Shown here: positions 1-9,299 of the stretch, in pieces
How the letters are laid out: each line of letters starts with the position of its first letter
How positions within the stretch are numbered: position 1 is the first letter of the stretch
From: Candidatus Gastranaerophilales bacterium
GTDB lineage: Bacteria; Cyanobacteriota; Vampirovibrionia; Gastranaerophilales; Gastranaerophilaceae
Length of the DNA: 64,000 nt
NCBI GenBank assembly: GCA_017461425.1
Contig: JAFTXY010000003.1
Coordinates: forward strand, 36,288 to 100,287
Direction: 5' to 3'
Notes under the pieces: model-generated
Seen by the model: only the letters and a program-made list of their open reading frames with translations
Told to the model about the DNA's origin: nothing
The model's database searches: none
Translations under genes and position numbers: made by a program

Positions 1-1
1 A

Positions 2-319
2 AATGAAAAGCATAAAGATGCTCCAATTGAAGCATTAAGTGCAATTTTAGCCCATGAAGCAATACATCAGGATGAGCATAACTCCTTAAATGAAGAAACT
101 TATGCTTGGACATTAGAAGCTGCTGTTTGGACTCAATTGAGCGAAGATAAACCTGAATTAGAAAAAATTTCGCACCCGTTAGTCGAGCGCGAAAGTGTTA
201 TTAAAAAGTTATTTGTTAGAGGAAACTACACAAGCAAATATATTAATAAATTTGTTATTACAAACAAAGGATATCAAAATTTGCCTGAACGTTCCTATGG
301 ATTCGAAGAATTGCTTTAA
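2..319 (+). CDS. Zinc-metallopeptidase-like protein, C-terminal part (5' truncated)
   Basis: The reading frame is already open at the first base of the window, so only the last 105 residues are visible. They contain HEAIH, a match to the HExxH zinc-binding signature, followed within 10 residues by NEETYAW, where the glutamate could be a third zinc ligand as in gluzincins. A similar HExxH plus later N-E-x-E/T-A/Y arrangement occurs in the genes at 15187 and 31529, so this may be a third member of the same family. The first in-frame start-like codon lies inside the motif region, so a shorter internal start would destroy the active site and is unlikely. Substrate and location are unknown, because the N-terminus is outside the window. 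Confidence 0.7.
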   Translation, partial: NEKHKDAPIEALSAILAHEAIHQDEHNSLNEETYAWTLEAAVWTQLSEDKPELEKISHPLVERESVIKKLFVRGNYTSKYINKFVITNKGYQNLPERSYGFEELL

Positions 320-475
320 TTATTTTCCATATGAGTTAATATAACGAGAAGCAAGATGAGAAAAATAAGACGCTCTAAATTCTTCACTTGCAACGTTTTC
401 AACAACTGATGGAAGAATAACTAAAAACGTATAAACAATTAATCCAAAAAATACAAGACTCAACATTTCAATCAT
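320..475 (-). CDS. Small single-pass membrane protein (51 aa)
   Basis: A 51-residue frame on the minus strand starts with ATG and has a good ribosome binding site (AGAGGTT, about 6 bases upstream). Residues 5-22 form a hydrophobic segment (LSLVFFGLIVYTFLVILP), followed by a short polar tail with FRASYF and ASRYI. It ends one base after the stop codon of the convergent gene on the plus strand. Function is not recognisable. The good start signal, the membrane-segment composition and the lack of any other gene in this stretch support it as a real small gene. Confidence 0.6.
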   Translation of the reverse strand: MIEMLSLVFFGLIVYTFLVILPSVVENVASEEFRASYFSHLASRYINSYGK

Positions 476-576
476 TATATAACCTCTTTTTTATCATCCT
501 TATATTATTCATGACGGTTTTGTTTAAAGAAAACTTTAGGTTTTTATTAAAAGATTAATAATTCTTAACAAACCTA

Positions 577-3417
577 TTAGTCATCCAGTTTACTTGGGTC
601 AAAGATATAGAAATCAGATAATTCAGATAATTTTCTTACATTATCTTCTACACCGCTACCACCATCACGAGTTACAAATGTTCCATTTTCATAATCTACA
701 GAAACAATAATACCCATATGGCGTTTTTCTCCATATGAAAATATCATGCCTGGTTTTACATTTTTCATTGCTTCTGCGTCAGCCTTCTTACCAGAACCTG
801 CTGCATTAACAACCGTGCAACCGTTATCGATGAAATGTTTCTCAACTTCATCAGATAATTCTACAGTTATTTCTATTCCAACTTCTTTCAAAGCAGCTCT
901 TACGTAATATATACAAGTATCTTGCTTTTTGCCTTCTTCTTTTACGCTATATTTATCACTTGCAGTAACAATATCTGCTAATTGCTTATCATTATTTTGA
1001 GCTCTATTTGCATATTCAACCATGTCTTTTCTTCCTTTATCAACCGTTTTATATGCTTCTTCACCATATTCTTTTGCTTCTTCTATAATTTTTTCTTCTG
1101 TTAAACCAAATGTTGGAGAGCCAGAAAGTAAAAGCAAAGCGTCATTTTGAGATTTCTTTAGAATTTCTTCTTTTTTCTCATCAGTTAATTCTGCTTCATC
1201 AGTTGGTATATATTGTTCTTGAAGTACAGCCAATAAAAGCTTACTATAACCACCACCATAAGAAGAGAATACTAAATATGCAGCTATTTGTTCAGAAGAT
1301 TCAAGCTTTTGCGATTTTGTAATTAATTCTACAATTTTAGCATCATCTTTATCTATAATATTGCCTTCTGCATCTCTTGTTACGCATGCTTCAAAATCAG
1401 CAGCCAATTTTTTAATATTAGCAGGGTCTAATAAGGCATCTCTCATTTTAACATCTTTGCCGGCACCTGTTTCTGTAGCTGTTTTATCTCCTGCAGCCAC
1501 TACAAAACTCATGTATCTGCCGACAGAACCATACATTTCTTCTATGAATTTCTTATCGTCTTCATCTAATTTTTTATATTTTTCATAAATTTCTTTTGCT
1601 TCAGCTGAAGCTTCAGATTCAGATAATTCTCCATTAACCAATCTGCTTACTTCGTCTTGAAGTACAATCATTTTGGCATTTTCTTCGGTAACTTCTTCTT
1701 TAACTTCAACTTTTGTATCTTTACCAACTAATGTTGTGTAATCAAGAGCAGCTAATTTTTCATTTTCTTTTTCGTCTAATTTTTTATCTTCTTCTGTTGA
1801 ACCATCAACTGGTCTTTGAAGCGATTGAGTAATATAATCTTTATCGCTTATAGATGTATCTGTGGTTTCTACACCATCATATGTTTGTAGGGCAGCTCTT
1901 GCACTTGCTTCATCAGGAGAACGTTTAACTATTTGAATTTTATTTAATTGAACAACGTCATCTTTGACTTCTGTCATGATTTCGTTTTTCAACGCATTAT
2001 ATTTATCACAAGCTTCTTTATATTTTCCACTTGCTTCTTGATATGCAGCCACTGCATCTAAATACGCTTTATCTTCTTCTGTATCAAATTCTGCTTTTAA
2101 TGTTTCAACTTTTTGTTGTGCAGCAGTTAAAGCAGTTTCTGCGTCTGTTTTAGCAGTTTCCGCTGTTTGCAATTGTGTTTCTAAATCTGTTTTTTGTGTT
2201 TCTAAATCCGCTTTTTCTTTTTCTTGGAATGCTTTATCTGCTTCTAGTTCTTGGATTTGATTTTTTATTGCATTATTTTGAGAAATAATTTTTGCTTTAT
2301 CTGTATCAGAAACACTTTCACCAGATGGAACATCTTGAATTTGCCCTTTTAAATCAGCGATGCTATTTTCAATTTGCCCAATTGTTATATCATAAGTTCT
2401 TATTTGGCTATCAGCAACCGCAACTTGAGTAGTTAAATCATTAACTGTTTCAACAGCATTACTATAAGCTTCTGTTTTTGCTTGTTGATCTTCAATTGCT
2501 GTTGTCATTTCATCAGCTTTAGCTTGTTTTTCTTGCGAAAGCTTTCCTTTTTCTGTTTCAACAGTAGCTTTTGCAGTTTCTGAAGTAGTTTTTGCAGCCT
2601 CTTTATCAGCGGCTGCTTTTTGTAATGCCTCTCTTTTAGCGTCAGGAATATTACTCATTTGAGATAATGGATTTGTTCCATCCAGTGCCCCTGTTAAATC
2701 TTTTGAAGAAAGTGCAGCAAGAGCACTAATTGATGAAACTGAATCTGTAACATAATTTTGCACTTGAGATGAAGTAGAATTAAATGCTTCTGTTACATCC
2801 ATGTCATCAAATTCTACAAATTTTGGTCCATCTTCTTGTTGTTGCTCGTCGTTTTTATTTGGATCCTGAGTTCCGCCACCAGGACCAGGGCTATTTTGAG
2901 GTTGCATTGCTTGATAAGCTTTTTCAACTTCTCCAAGTTCTTGTGTTAAATCCACATTATTATCATTCAATAGTTGTTCAAAATCTTCTGTTGATAAAAC
3001 ACCATCTTCACCGGCAGCCTTTTCAAAGAAATTTTTCAATTCTTCTGCTGAAATATCATTTTTATCAGCCTCTATTTCTTCAGCCGTTTTACCTTCTGTT
3101 TCAATAACATTTATTAAATCTAAAATTGTATCATTAGACATAACAACGTCCATAAGCTGCAACATTGCTTCTTCTTTTTGAGAAACTCCGCTCATTTTTT
3201 CAATTTGTGCAAAAATTGAAACATCAGCAGCGCCTTCTGTCGTGGTTAAACGATGGTCAAATGTATCTTCAAATTCTTCCCAATCAATTTTATCGCAAGC
3301 AATTTTTAAATCTCTAAGAGCATCAGCCTTATCATAACTTTCAGCACCATTGATTTTTGCTTTATAATCAATGATATTTATCATTCTTTGCACTAATACG
3401 CTAATATCGTTTCCCAC
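577..3417 (-). CDS. Giant coiled-coil protein with C-terminal NlpC/CHAP-like domain
   Basis: A 946-residue protein with GTG start and an AGGAAA ribosome binding site about 11 bases upstream. The N-terminal 200 residues are helical and include a degenerate EF-hand-like loop (GEDGVLSTED, residues about 130-140), then a Pro/Gly/Gln-rich linker. Residues about 260-500 are a long Ala/Glu/Lys/Gln-rich coiled coil. The last 110 residues hold a Cys (C835) at a helix start, a His (H900 in RHMGII) and an Asp (D918 in TRDGG), in the order and spacing seen in NlpC/P60 and CHAP cysteine amidases. I infer a cell-wall or peptide amidase on a long stalk. There is no signal peptide, so its location is open. 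It resembles the EF-hand coiled-coil protein at 28152, which also begins MG(N/D)(D/N). Confidence 0.7.
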   Translation of the reverse strand: MGNDISVLVQRMINIIDYKAKINGAESYDKADALRDLKIACDKIDWEEFEDTFDHRLTTTEGAADVSIFAQIEKMSGVSQKEEAMLQLMDVVMSNDTILDLINVIETEGKTAEEIEADKNDISAEELKNFFEKAAGEDGVLSTEDFEQLLNDNNVDLTQELGEVEKAYQAMQPQNSPGPGGGTQDPNKNDEQQQEDGPKFVEFDDMDVTEAFNSTSSQVQNYVTDSVSSISALAALSSKDLTGALDGTNPLSQMSNIPDAKREALQKAAADKEAAKTTSETAKATVETEKGKLSQEKQAKADEMTTAIEDQQAKTEAYSNAVETVNDLTTQVAVADSQIRTYDITIGQIENSIADLKGQIQDVPSGESVSDTDKAKIISQNNAIKNQIQELEADKAFQEKEKADLETQKTDLETQLQTAETAKTDAETALTAAQQKVETLKAEFDTEEDKAYLDAVAAYQEASGKYKEACDKYNALKNEIMTEVKDDVVQLNKIQIVKRSPDEASARAALQTYDGVETTDTSISDKDYITQSLQRPVDGSTEEDKKLDEKENEKLAALDYTTLVGKDTKVEVKEEVTEENAKMIVLQDEVSRLVNGELSESEASAEAKEIYEKYKKLDEDDKKFIEEMYGSVGRYMSFVVAAGDKTATETGAGKDVKMRDALLDPANIKKLAADFEACVTRDAEGNIIDKDDAKIVELITKSQKLESSEQIAAYLVFSSYGGGYSKLLLAVLQEQYIPTDEAELTDEKKEEILKKSQNDALLLLSGSPTFGLTEEKIIEEAKEYGEEAYKTVDKGRKDMVEYANRAQNNDKQLADIVTASDKYSVKEEGKKQDTCIYYVRAALKEVGIEITVELSDEVEKHFIDNGCTVVNAAGSGKKADAEAMKNVKPGMIFSYGEKRHMGIIVSVDYENGTFVTRDGGSGVEDNVRKLSELSDFYIFDPSKLDD

Positions 3418-3553
3418 GTTACACCATATTTCCTATTAATCTTCCTTATATTCGGTTTCGTCAAAACAGCTTTTAATCTTTAATATTTCAGGAAAAAAAT
3501 TTTAAAATCGTTACAATTTGTAATATAATAATTTTAAATTCTTGAGGAAATTT

Positions 3554-4423
3554 ATGAAAAAAATAATCTTGTTATTAATTTTATTTAACTTATCATTTTG
3601 CGCAAAAGCGTACGATTACAGCTCTTTTTGTGCACCAGAACCTATTTCTAAAAATATAAGCGGAAATATATTAAGCTTAATTGGACTTAATTTTTTAAGT
3701 AAAAATATAATAGAATCACAAATTACGCATGCAGTTAAAAAAGAATTGAATTCAAAAATTAAAATAAATTTAGATAATTTTTATGGCGTAAATATTTTAA
3801 GCGGAAAATTTAAATCACTTGAAGCAACAAGCAAAGAATTTAATTTTGATGGATTTTATTTTTCAAATTTAAAAGTAAATACAGTTTGCCCGTATAATTA
3901 TGTATCCATTAAAAACAAAGAGCTTGTTTTTATGGAAAATATGGCATTAAAATATTCAACAGAAATTACACAAGATAACATTGACAAAATTATAAATTCT
4001 TCATTCTATCAAAATTTAATAGATAAAATGAATTCAAATAAAATTATTTCTAAAGCAATCAAAATTCAAAATTCAAATATTCAAATTAAGGATAATGACT
4101 TAATTTTAGATTATAAAATTGTTCCAAGCGAAAAAACAGATTTATTATCTTCAATAATCAAAAACTATATTAAACCAGCCAATATCAAAATTAATGCTAA
4201 TTTAAAAGCAAACAATGGCAAAGTAGAATTATGTAATTTAAGTTTAAATTCTAAAACCAACAAATATAACGATTTGTCTTCAATAATAAATCTTTTAAAT
4301 CCTCTTTCATACAATTTAGATATAAATAAATCAAATAAAGGCGAATTAAAAGTTGAAAATGTTGAAATAAAAGATAACAAAATTTATCTTGATGGAATTG
4401 TTTTAATCAAGAAAAATGGATAA
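3554..4423 (+). CDS. Exported DUF2993 (LmeA-like) protein
   Basis: The start is placed at the ATG followed by KKIILLLILF because GAGGAA lies 5 bases upstream. The longer TTG-initiated frame has no such site. The product (289 aa) has a clear signal peptide ending near AKA. The mature part follows the pattern of DUF2993 proteins: an amphipathic first helix, then beta strands with G-K-F-x-S-L-E and D-G-x-Y-x-S-x-L-x-V. The family is common in Cyanobacteria and Actinobacteria, where LmeA binds phosphoinositides in the periplasm. A lipid-binding role is therefore family-based inference. It stands alone, divergent from the gene before it and convergent with the histidine kinase after it, with a single base between the stops. 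Confidence 0.7.
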   Translation: MKKIILLLILFNLSFCAKAYDYSSFCAPEPISKNISGNILSLIGLNFLSKNIIESQITHAVKKELNSKIKINLDNFYGVNILSGKFKSLEATSKEFNFDGFYFSNLKVNTVCPYNYVSIKNKELVFMENMALKYSTEITQDNIDKIINSSFYQNLIDKMNSNKIISKAIKIQNSNIQIKDNDLILDYKIVPSEKTDLLSSIIKNYIKPANIKINANLKANNGKVELCNLSLNSKTNKYNDLSSIINLLNPLSYNLDINKSNKGELKVENVEIKDNKIYLDGIVLIKKNG

Positions 4424-4424
4424 A

Positions 4425-5180
4425 TTATTTTTTAATTAAAAATCCAAAAACAGAAGAATTATCTTTATTTGAATTTGCTATAACTTGCCAATTATGCGCA
4501 TTTATAAGCTTTTTTGCAATATTTAAATTTAAATTCATTCCAAGTTGATTAAAATCACAAAGACTTTTCTTGTCTTCAAAAAGGCTTTTTATTTTTTCTT
4601 TTGTCATATAAATTGATTTATTTTTAGCACAAAAAGAAATAGATTTTTTATCTTCTTTAACAAAAATTTCAATATCGCTTTTTTCAAAACCAAAAGACAA
4701 AGAGCTCGCTAATAAATTCATTATAATTTTTTGTATTAACTTTCTATCGGCACTAAATTCAATGTCATCTTTTTTATTTGTTTTTATTACTATATTTTGC
4801 TCTTTATCTTTTGCTAAATTTTCAAACAAACTGCAACAATTTTGAATTTGTTCTATTATATTAACTTTTTCAAGCTTTAATTGGGGTTTTTGTGTTTCAT
4901 ATTTTGCCAAAAAAATCATATTTGAAACAACATCCAATAAAAAAGAATTTGAGTTTAAAATTTCTTCAATTATTTTTCTTTGAAGAGATGAAATTTCACC
5001 AAAATTATTATTCAACAATAACTCTAGTGTTTGAATTTGCGCTAATAATGGGGTTTTAATATCATGATTTAAGACGCACAAAAATTTATTTTTTTCGTCT
5101 TTTAATTTTTTATCATATCTATTTTTTAATCGAGAAATTTTTTCTTTATATTTTCTTATAAAATTCTTTTTGAAAAACAT
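4425..5180 (-). CDS. Soluble histidine kinase with degenerate ATP-binding domain
   Basis: A 251-residue protein without membrane segments. A short basic coiled coil is followed by a clear H-box, LNHDIKTPL with H39, typical of HisKA dimerisation domains. The ATPase half is weak: the N-box reads NLLASSLSF where an Asn/His-rich motif is expected, and the G-boxes (GLGL pattern) are missing, replaced by LGMNLNLNIAKKL. It may be a very divergent kinase, a phosphatase, or a signalling partner lacking kinase activity. It lies 6 bases downstream of the response regulator gene at 5187, so the two form a pair, with the TPR protein and tmk upstream in the same run. The sensed signal is unknown and would be cytoplasmic. 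Confidence 0.75.
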   Translation of the reverse strand: MFFKKNFIRKYKEKISRLKNRYDKKLKDEKNKFLCVLNHDIKTPLLAQIQTLELLLNNNFGEISSLQRKIIEEILNSNSFLLDVVSNMIFLAKYETQKPQLKLEKVNIIEQIQNCCSLFENLAKDKEQNIVIKTNKKDDIEFSADRKLIQKIIMNLLASSLSFGFEKSDIEIFVKEDKKSISFCAKNKSIYMTKEKIKSLFEDKKSLCDFNQLGMNLNLNIAKKLINAHNWQVIANSNKDNSSVFGFLIKK

Positions 5181-5186
5181 TTTTAC

Positions 5187-5852
5187 CTAAAATATATTTG
5201 CTCTAACCGCTTTTACTGCTGCTTGCACCCTATCTTTAACGGATAATTTTGTTAAAATATTTCCTACATGAGCTTTCGCAGTATTTGTTGAAACAATTAT
5301 TTCTTTTGCAATTTGCGAATTTGTTTTTCCCTCTATTAACAACTTAAGGACTTCCAATTCTCTTAGTGTAAGGTTATTTTTCAATTTTTTATTTTCATAT
5401 AAATTATCTAAATCATAGGATTTTGGTTTTGGAATTGATGATAATACAAATTTTGCAATTTCTTTATCGAGCCATAATTGCCCTTTATTAACCATTTTTA
5501 TTATATTTTTCAAATCTACATTAGAATCATTTTTTAAAACATATCCACAAGCTCCACAAGCCAAAGAGGCAGAAACACTCGCTTTGTCATTATATTGAGT
5601 CAGCATTATAACTTTTACTGAAGGGAATTTATCATGGATTATTTTTACAGCTTCAATTCCGTTTATATCGGATAATTCAATATCCATAAGAATTATATCC
5701 GGTTCATTTTTATCTAAAGCCCTAAAACAATCTTTTGCGTTAGAAAAATCGCCAATAACCGAAAATTCGCAATCATCAGCAAAATATCTTTTGTTTGCTA
5801 TTCTTGTTAACAAATAATCATCAACAACATATATAGTAATTGGTTTTTTCAT
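5187..5852 (-). CDS. NarL/LuxR-family response regulator
   Basis: The start is set at MKKPITIYVVDD, where the receiver domain begins. The frame is open 11 codons further upstream. The receiver domain has the acidic pair (DD at 11-12), the phospho-acceptor D57 in ILMDIEL, the conserved Thr in MLTQY and Lys in VLKND. After a linker, residues about 160-220 form a LuxR-type helix-turn-helix (LTLRELEVLKLLIEGKTN followed by IAKEI and TAKAHV). It should bind DNA when phosphorylated, most simply by the kinase encoded immediately downstream. The gene follows the TPR protein gene in an apparent operon (gap about 60 bases). Confidence 0.9.
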   Translation of the reverse strand: MKKPITIYVVDDYLLTRIANKRYFADDCEFSVIGDFSNAKDCFRALDKNEPDIILMDIELSDINGIEAVKIIHDKFPSVKVIMLTQYNDKASVSASLACGACGYVLKNDSNVDLKNIIKMVNKGQLWLDKEIAKFVLSSIPKPKSYDLDNLYENKKLKNNLTLRELEVLKLLIEGKTNSQIAKEIIVSTNTAKAHVGNILTKLSVKDRVQAAVKAVRANIF

Positions 5853-5913
5853 AACTCTTCGCTTCAAACTTATGATAAAAAACAATCTCTAATATGTATA
5901 TTACCCAACTCGG

Positions 5914-7617
5914 CTATTTAAAAATTTCTTCCATTATTGAAAGTGTTTCTTGAATTTTTTCTTGATTATTTTCTAAGTAATAAAATTTGATTTTTTGGGT
6001 GTACAACATTGGCTCTTGTGGATATTTTTTTATACCTTTATCAAGTATTTTTAGTGCTGAATCAAACCCATTTATTTCATAATATACTTGTGATAAATCT
6101 AGATATTCTTCTATTTTATTTGGTTTGTATTTTTTTATTTGAGATAGATACACTTGGGCGTCTTTGTCATAAATTTGATTTTTATTCAAATTATATAAAT
6201 AATATTTATACATAATACTATCTTTGTCAAGTTCAGTTTTATGTATTAACACCTTTACAGCAGAATAATCATCATTTTTTAAATATGCATTTAATAAATC
6301 AATATCAATTTTTGACTTAAGTGCTCTATCATTTGATAATTCTTTTGCATCTTTAAAGTTTATTATTGCTTGAGAATATTTTTTTAATATAGTATTAACT
6401 TTTCCTAATTCATAGTAATAAACAGGGTTTTCATCTTTAATCAAAGCTTCTTTTAAATATTCTTGAGCTTGTTCATAATCCCCTTGTTTTTCGCAAATTT
6501 TTGCCAGCAAAAATGAATTTATACTTGCGTTTTGATTTATTAAAGTCATTTTTCTAACCAATGGCAAAATTTCTTTTAATTGACCTAATTCAATCAAAGA
6601 ATAAATATATCCATAGTAACCCTCATAAAACATATCATTAACATTTACTAGTATTTCAAAATATTTTTTAGAATTCGTATAATCTTCTTTTGCTAAATAA
6701 AAATTTCCAAGTTCTAATAGAATTTGTTGGTTATTAGGATTTATCTCATATGCTTTTAAGCAAGTTCGCTCATAATTTTCTTCATTATTGCTTAATTTAT
6801 AAATTTTTGCTTGATAATAAAGCGCTTGAATATCATTTGGATTATTTTGCAAAATATCATCAATCATTTTTTGAGCTTCAAATATTTCATTCTTTTTAAT
6901 AAATGAATCAATCAACATAATTGATATATCGATATTTGAACTATCTAGCGCAATACATTTTTTTAAATATTTTATTGCTTTATCAATATCTCCAGAAAAA
7001 TATGCTTCATACGCAAATGTTGCATACATTTCTTTTGACATATCTGGAATATCAGAAATATTTAAACTTTTAGCAAGATTGGTTTTTAATAAATCATTAT
7101 TATAAATCAAGGCGAGATTTAGATATTCTTTTGCTTTCTGCTCTTTATTCATAATATGTGCAACTTTTGCTTTAATAAAATATGCGCTTGATGATTTTGG
7201 ATTTATTTTTAACATCATATCTGCATATAATTCAGCTTCTTCAAAATCGCCAGACTCGAAATACATTGCTGCCATATCAAAATAATCTTCAATATTATCA
7301 TTATTATTGATATTAAAATCGAGCTTTTCTATATTTTTTTCGGATAATGTTAATTCATATGCTTTTTTAAAACATTCCTGTGCTTTATTTTTTTCATTTT
7401 TGGTTTTTTGATATATTTTTGCAAGCCAAAAATATGCATCTTTATCGTTAGGATTGTTACTCGTATAGCTTAAAAAATAATTTTTAGCTGCTTGTAAATT
7501 ATTTCTTTTGTATAAATCAATTCCATAATTAATATCCCATAGCAAGCTTGCTTGAGCATTATTTACAAGCAAAGAAAAAATAAAAAATATTAATAGTTTT
7601 TTTATTTTTTTATTCAT
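5914..7617 (-). CDS. Exported tetratricopeptide-repeat protein
   Basis: A 567-residue protein with a signal peptide (KKIKKLLIFFIFSLLVNNAQA) followed by at least ten TPR-like units. Recurrent features are the pattern A-x-x-Y-F, small residues at positions 8 and 20, and asparagine-rich loops such as INPNN and NNPND. TPR arrays are scaffolds for protein-protein contact, and the export signal places this one in the periplasm or cell envelope. The start codon overlaps the last bases of tmk by 4 bases, indicating translational coupling. The two-component genes follow. A role in sensing or assembly at the envelope for that pair is possible but is inference. Confidence 0.8.
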   Translation of the reverse strand: MNKKIKKLLIFFIFSLLVNNAQASLLWDINYGIDLYKRNNLQAAKNYFLSYTSNNPNDKDAYFWLAKIYQKTKNEKNKAQECFKKAYELTLSEKNIEKLDFNINNNDNIEDYFDMAAMYFESGDFEEAELYADMMLKINPKSSSAYFIKAKVAHIMNKEQKAKEYLNLALIYNNDLLKTNLAKSLNISDIPDMSKEMYATFAYEAYFSGDIDKAIKYLKKCIALDSSNIDISIMLIDSFIKKNEIFEAQKMIDDILQNNPNDIQALYYQAKIYKLSNNEENYERTCLKAYEINPNNQQILLELGNFYLAKEDYTNSKKYFEILVNVNDMFYEGYYGYIYSLIELGQLKEILPLVRKMTLINQNASINSFLLAKICEKQGDYEQAQEYLKEALIKDENPVYYYELGKVNTILKKYSQAIINFKDAKELSNDRALKSKIDIDLLNAYLKNDDYSAVKVLIHKTELDKDSIMYKYYLYNLNKNQIYDKDAQVYLSQIKKYKPNKIEEYLDLSQVYYEINGFDSALKILDKGIKKYPQEPMLYTQKIKFYYLENNQEKIQETLSIMEEIFK

Positions 7618-8231
7618 AATCTTTCGTCAATTATTTTTTTAACTTGTTTGAAAACATCTTCAATGCTTTGATTTGCATCAATCACCTTTATTCTTTCGGG
7701 ATATTTTTTTGCTAATTCCAAATAACCAAATCTAACTTTTTTATGAAATTCCAAACCCTCTTTTTCAAGTCTATCTTTAGTTTTACCAACTCTTTGTTGA
7801 GCAATTTCAGAATCAACATCAAAAACAAAAGTTAAATCAGGTTTATAACCTTGTGTTGCAATATTGTTTAATAAATCTATTTTTTCGATATCGCCACCAC
7901 GAGCATAGCCTTGATATGCAACAGTTGAATCAATATGTCTATCGCATAAAACTATTTTTCCTTCTTCAACATTTTTCAATACAATTGTTTCAATATGCTG
8001 AGCTCTATCTGCCAAATATAAAAATAATTCACATACATCGCTGACAAAACCTTCATGATGCAATAAAATTTGTCTTAAAGATTTTCCTATATCAGAACCC
8101 CCTGGTTCAAGTGTTACAACTGTTTGTCTTGATAAATCATTTAAATAATTTTTCAATAGTTCAATTTGCGTTGTCTTACCACAACCATCCGCACCTTCAA
8201 ATGTAATAAATAAGCCTTTTTTATTTTCCAC
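7614..8231 (-). CDS. tmk: Thymidylate kinase
   Basis: Transfers phosphate from ATP to dTMP, giving dTDP for DNA synthesis. The 205-residue length is typical. The P-loop GADGCGKT is near residue 14. The DR(H/Y) motif appears as LCDRHIDSTVAYQG, and the E-P-G-G motif as TLEPGGSDIGKSLR. The LID region is RVGKTKDRLEKEG. It is the first gene of a minus-strand run with the TPR, response regulator and kinase genes, overlapping the TPR gene by 4 bases. A housekeeping nucleotide enzyme leading a signalling operon is unusual, but the overlap is clear. Confidence 0.96.
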   Translation of the reverse strand: MENKKGLFITFEGADGCGKTTQIELLKNYLNDLSRQTVVTLEPGGSDIGKSLRQILLHHEGFVSDVCELFLYLADRAQHIETIVLKNVEEGKIVLCDRHIDSTVAYQGYARGGDIEKIDLLNNIATQGYKPDLTFVFDVDSEIAQQRVGKTKDRLEKEGLEFHKKVRFGYLELAKKYPERIKVIDANQSIEDVFKQVKKIIDERL

Positions 8232-8316
8232 GATTACAATCCTCTGTTTGATAAAATTATATCAAAGTCATATTATATTTTGTATTTTTTAACAAAATTT
8301 TTGTAAATAAAATATT

Positions 8317-8739
8317 TTAATCTCTTTCAATATAATTATATGGCTTACATAAACCAGTATTTGTCATTTGATTATTAAGATTAATATCCCCAAGAAATAA
8401 AACACCAAGAACTCTATTGTATTTATCTACACCTTTAAACTCAAAGTAAATGGGCTTATCTGCATCAAGAGCATTTACAAGATAATTTTTTGCCCTTTTC
8501 CCTCTCTTTAAAACTTCTTCGATTGTTATTTTATCGCAATATGCTTGATAATATGCTCTATGGATTTTTGATGTTTCATAACAATCTATTTTGTAAAAAC
8601 GAATATCAAATTTATTTCCAGAATCAAGTTTTACTCTAATTGTATCGCCATCATATACTTTATCTATTTTTATTGGAATTTTTGAAGCAAAAACTGGTGA
8701 CAAAAATAATATACAAATAACTAATAAAATTTCTTTCAT
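8317..8739 (-). CDS. Secreted thermonuclease-like protein (SNase fold)
   Basis: A 140-residue protein with signal peptide (MKEILLVICILFLSPVFAS). The mature part matches the staphylococcal nuclease domain: KVYDGDTIRVKL at the calcium-binding strand, R47 with D52 and E55 in RFYKIDCYET, and a second arginine (R109) in DKYNRVLG. These equal the catalytic Arg/Glu/Arg set of the family. It should cleave DNA or RNA outside the cytoplasm with calcium. It stands alone between tmk and two XRE regulators transcribed the other way. A palindromic operator-like sequence at 8753-8789 sits between the divergent starts. Confidence 0.88.
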   Translation of the reverse strand: MKEILLVICILFLSPVFASKIPIKIDKVYDGDTIRVKLDSGNKFDIRFYKIDCYETSKIHRAYYQAYCDKITIEEVLKRGKRAKNYLVNALDADKPIYFEFKGVDKYNRVLGVLFLGDINLNNQMTNTGLCKPYNYIERD

Positions 8740-8752
8740 AATTTTTTATAAT

Positions 8753-8789
8753 GGACTGACATTCCTGTTAATTATTTGAATGATAGTCC
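8753..8789. promoter_or_regulatory. Operator-like inverted repeat upstream of first XRE gene
   Basis: GGACTGACATTC and GAATGATAGTCC face each other across a 13-base spacer, matching at 10 of 12 positions. The site lies between the divergent nuclease and XRE genes. Part of it recurs before the second XRE gene (GGACTG..ATTCCTGT at 9013), suggesting autoregulation by the two paralogous repressors. Confidence 0.55.
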
Positions 8790-8800
8790 AATATTAGCAT

Positions 8801-9010
8801 ATGTGTCAAGCAGCCAGAAAAATTTTATCTAAAAACATCAAAAAATACAGAGAAAAAGCCAAACTAACAAAAGAGGAATTATCACTATCTATTGGTTTTG
8901 ATAATTCTTATATCTCAAAACTTGAAAAAGAAAAAATTAATACCTCAATTGATACACTAGAAAAAATAGCAAAAATACTAAATATACATATTAAAAATTT
9001 ATTTGAATAA
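8801..9010 (+). CDS. Small XRE-family transcriptional regulator
   Basis: A 69-residue protein that is essentially one Cro/C1-type helix-turn-helix: KNIKKYREKAKLTKEELS, then NSYISKLEK in the recognition helix and a final helix. It is clearly a paralogue of the next gene, with the same spacing and NSYISKLE core. An inverted repeat directly upstream (8753-8789) is the likely operator. Such single-domain regulators often repress their own promoter or are orphan immunity repressors. The target here is unknown. Confidence 0.85.
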   Translation: MCQAARKILSKNIKKYREKAKLTKEELSLSIGFDNSYISKLEKEKINTSIDTLEKIAKILNIHIKNLFE

Positions 9011-9012
9011 TT

Positions 9013-9060
9013 GGACTGTTATTCCTGTATATATTTAATTACTGGAACGAAAATAGGAAT
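9013..9060 (+). promoter_or_regulatory. Second copy of XRE operator half-site
   Basis: GGACTG..ATTCCTGT repeats the sequence found at 8753 upstream of the paralogous gene, differing only in the two bases after GGACTG. The region also contains ATTCCT facing AGGAAT near the start codon. It forms the whole intergenic space between the two XRE genes, consistent with a shared binding sequence. Confidence 0.45.
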
Positions 9061-9279
9061 ATGAATCAAGATTCTAAAATTATCATTGCTAACAACATTA
9101 AAAAACTCAGAGAACAAGCAAAGCTTACACGAGAAAAGCTTTCTTTAATTTTAGAACTAGAAAATTCATACATTTCCAAATTAGAAAATAAAAGAATTAA
9201 CATAACAATTGATAAGTTAGACAAGATTGCAAATTATTTTAATATTAAAACATTTGAACTATTAATCCCACGAGATTAA
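9061..9279 (+). CDS. Small XRE-family transcriptional regulator, tandem paralogue
   Basis: A 72-residue single-domain XRE protein (NNIKKLREQAKLTREKLS, NSYISKLEN). It is similar along its length to the gene 50 bases upstream, indicating a local duplication. The ATG is preceded by AATAGGA. It converges with the methyltransferase gene. Target genes cannot be deduced. The nearest candidates are the secreted nuclease and the surface-modification genes around it. Confidence 0.85.
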   Translation: MNQDSKIIIANNIKKLREQAKLTREKLSLILELENSYISKLENKRINITIDKLDKIANYFNIKTFELLIPRD

Positions 9280-9299
9280 ATTAAACAAAACAATATTAG

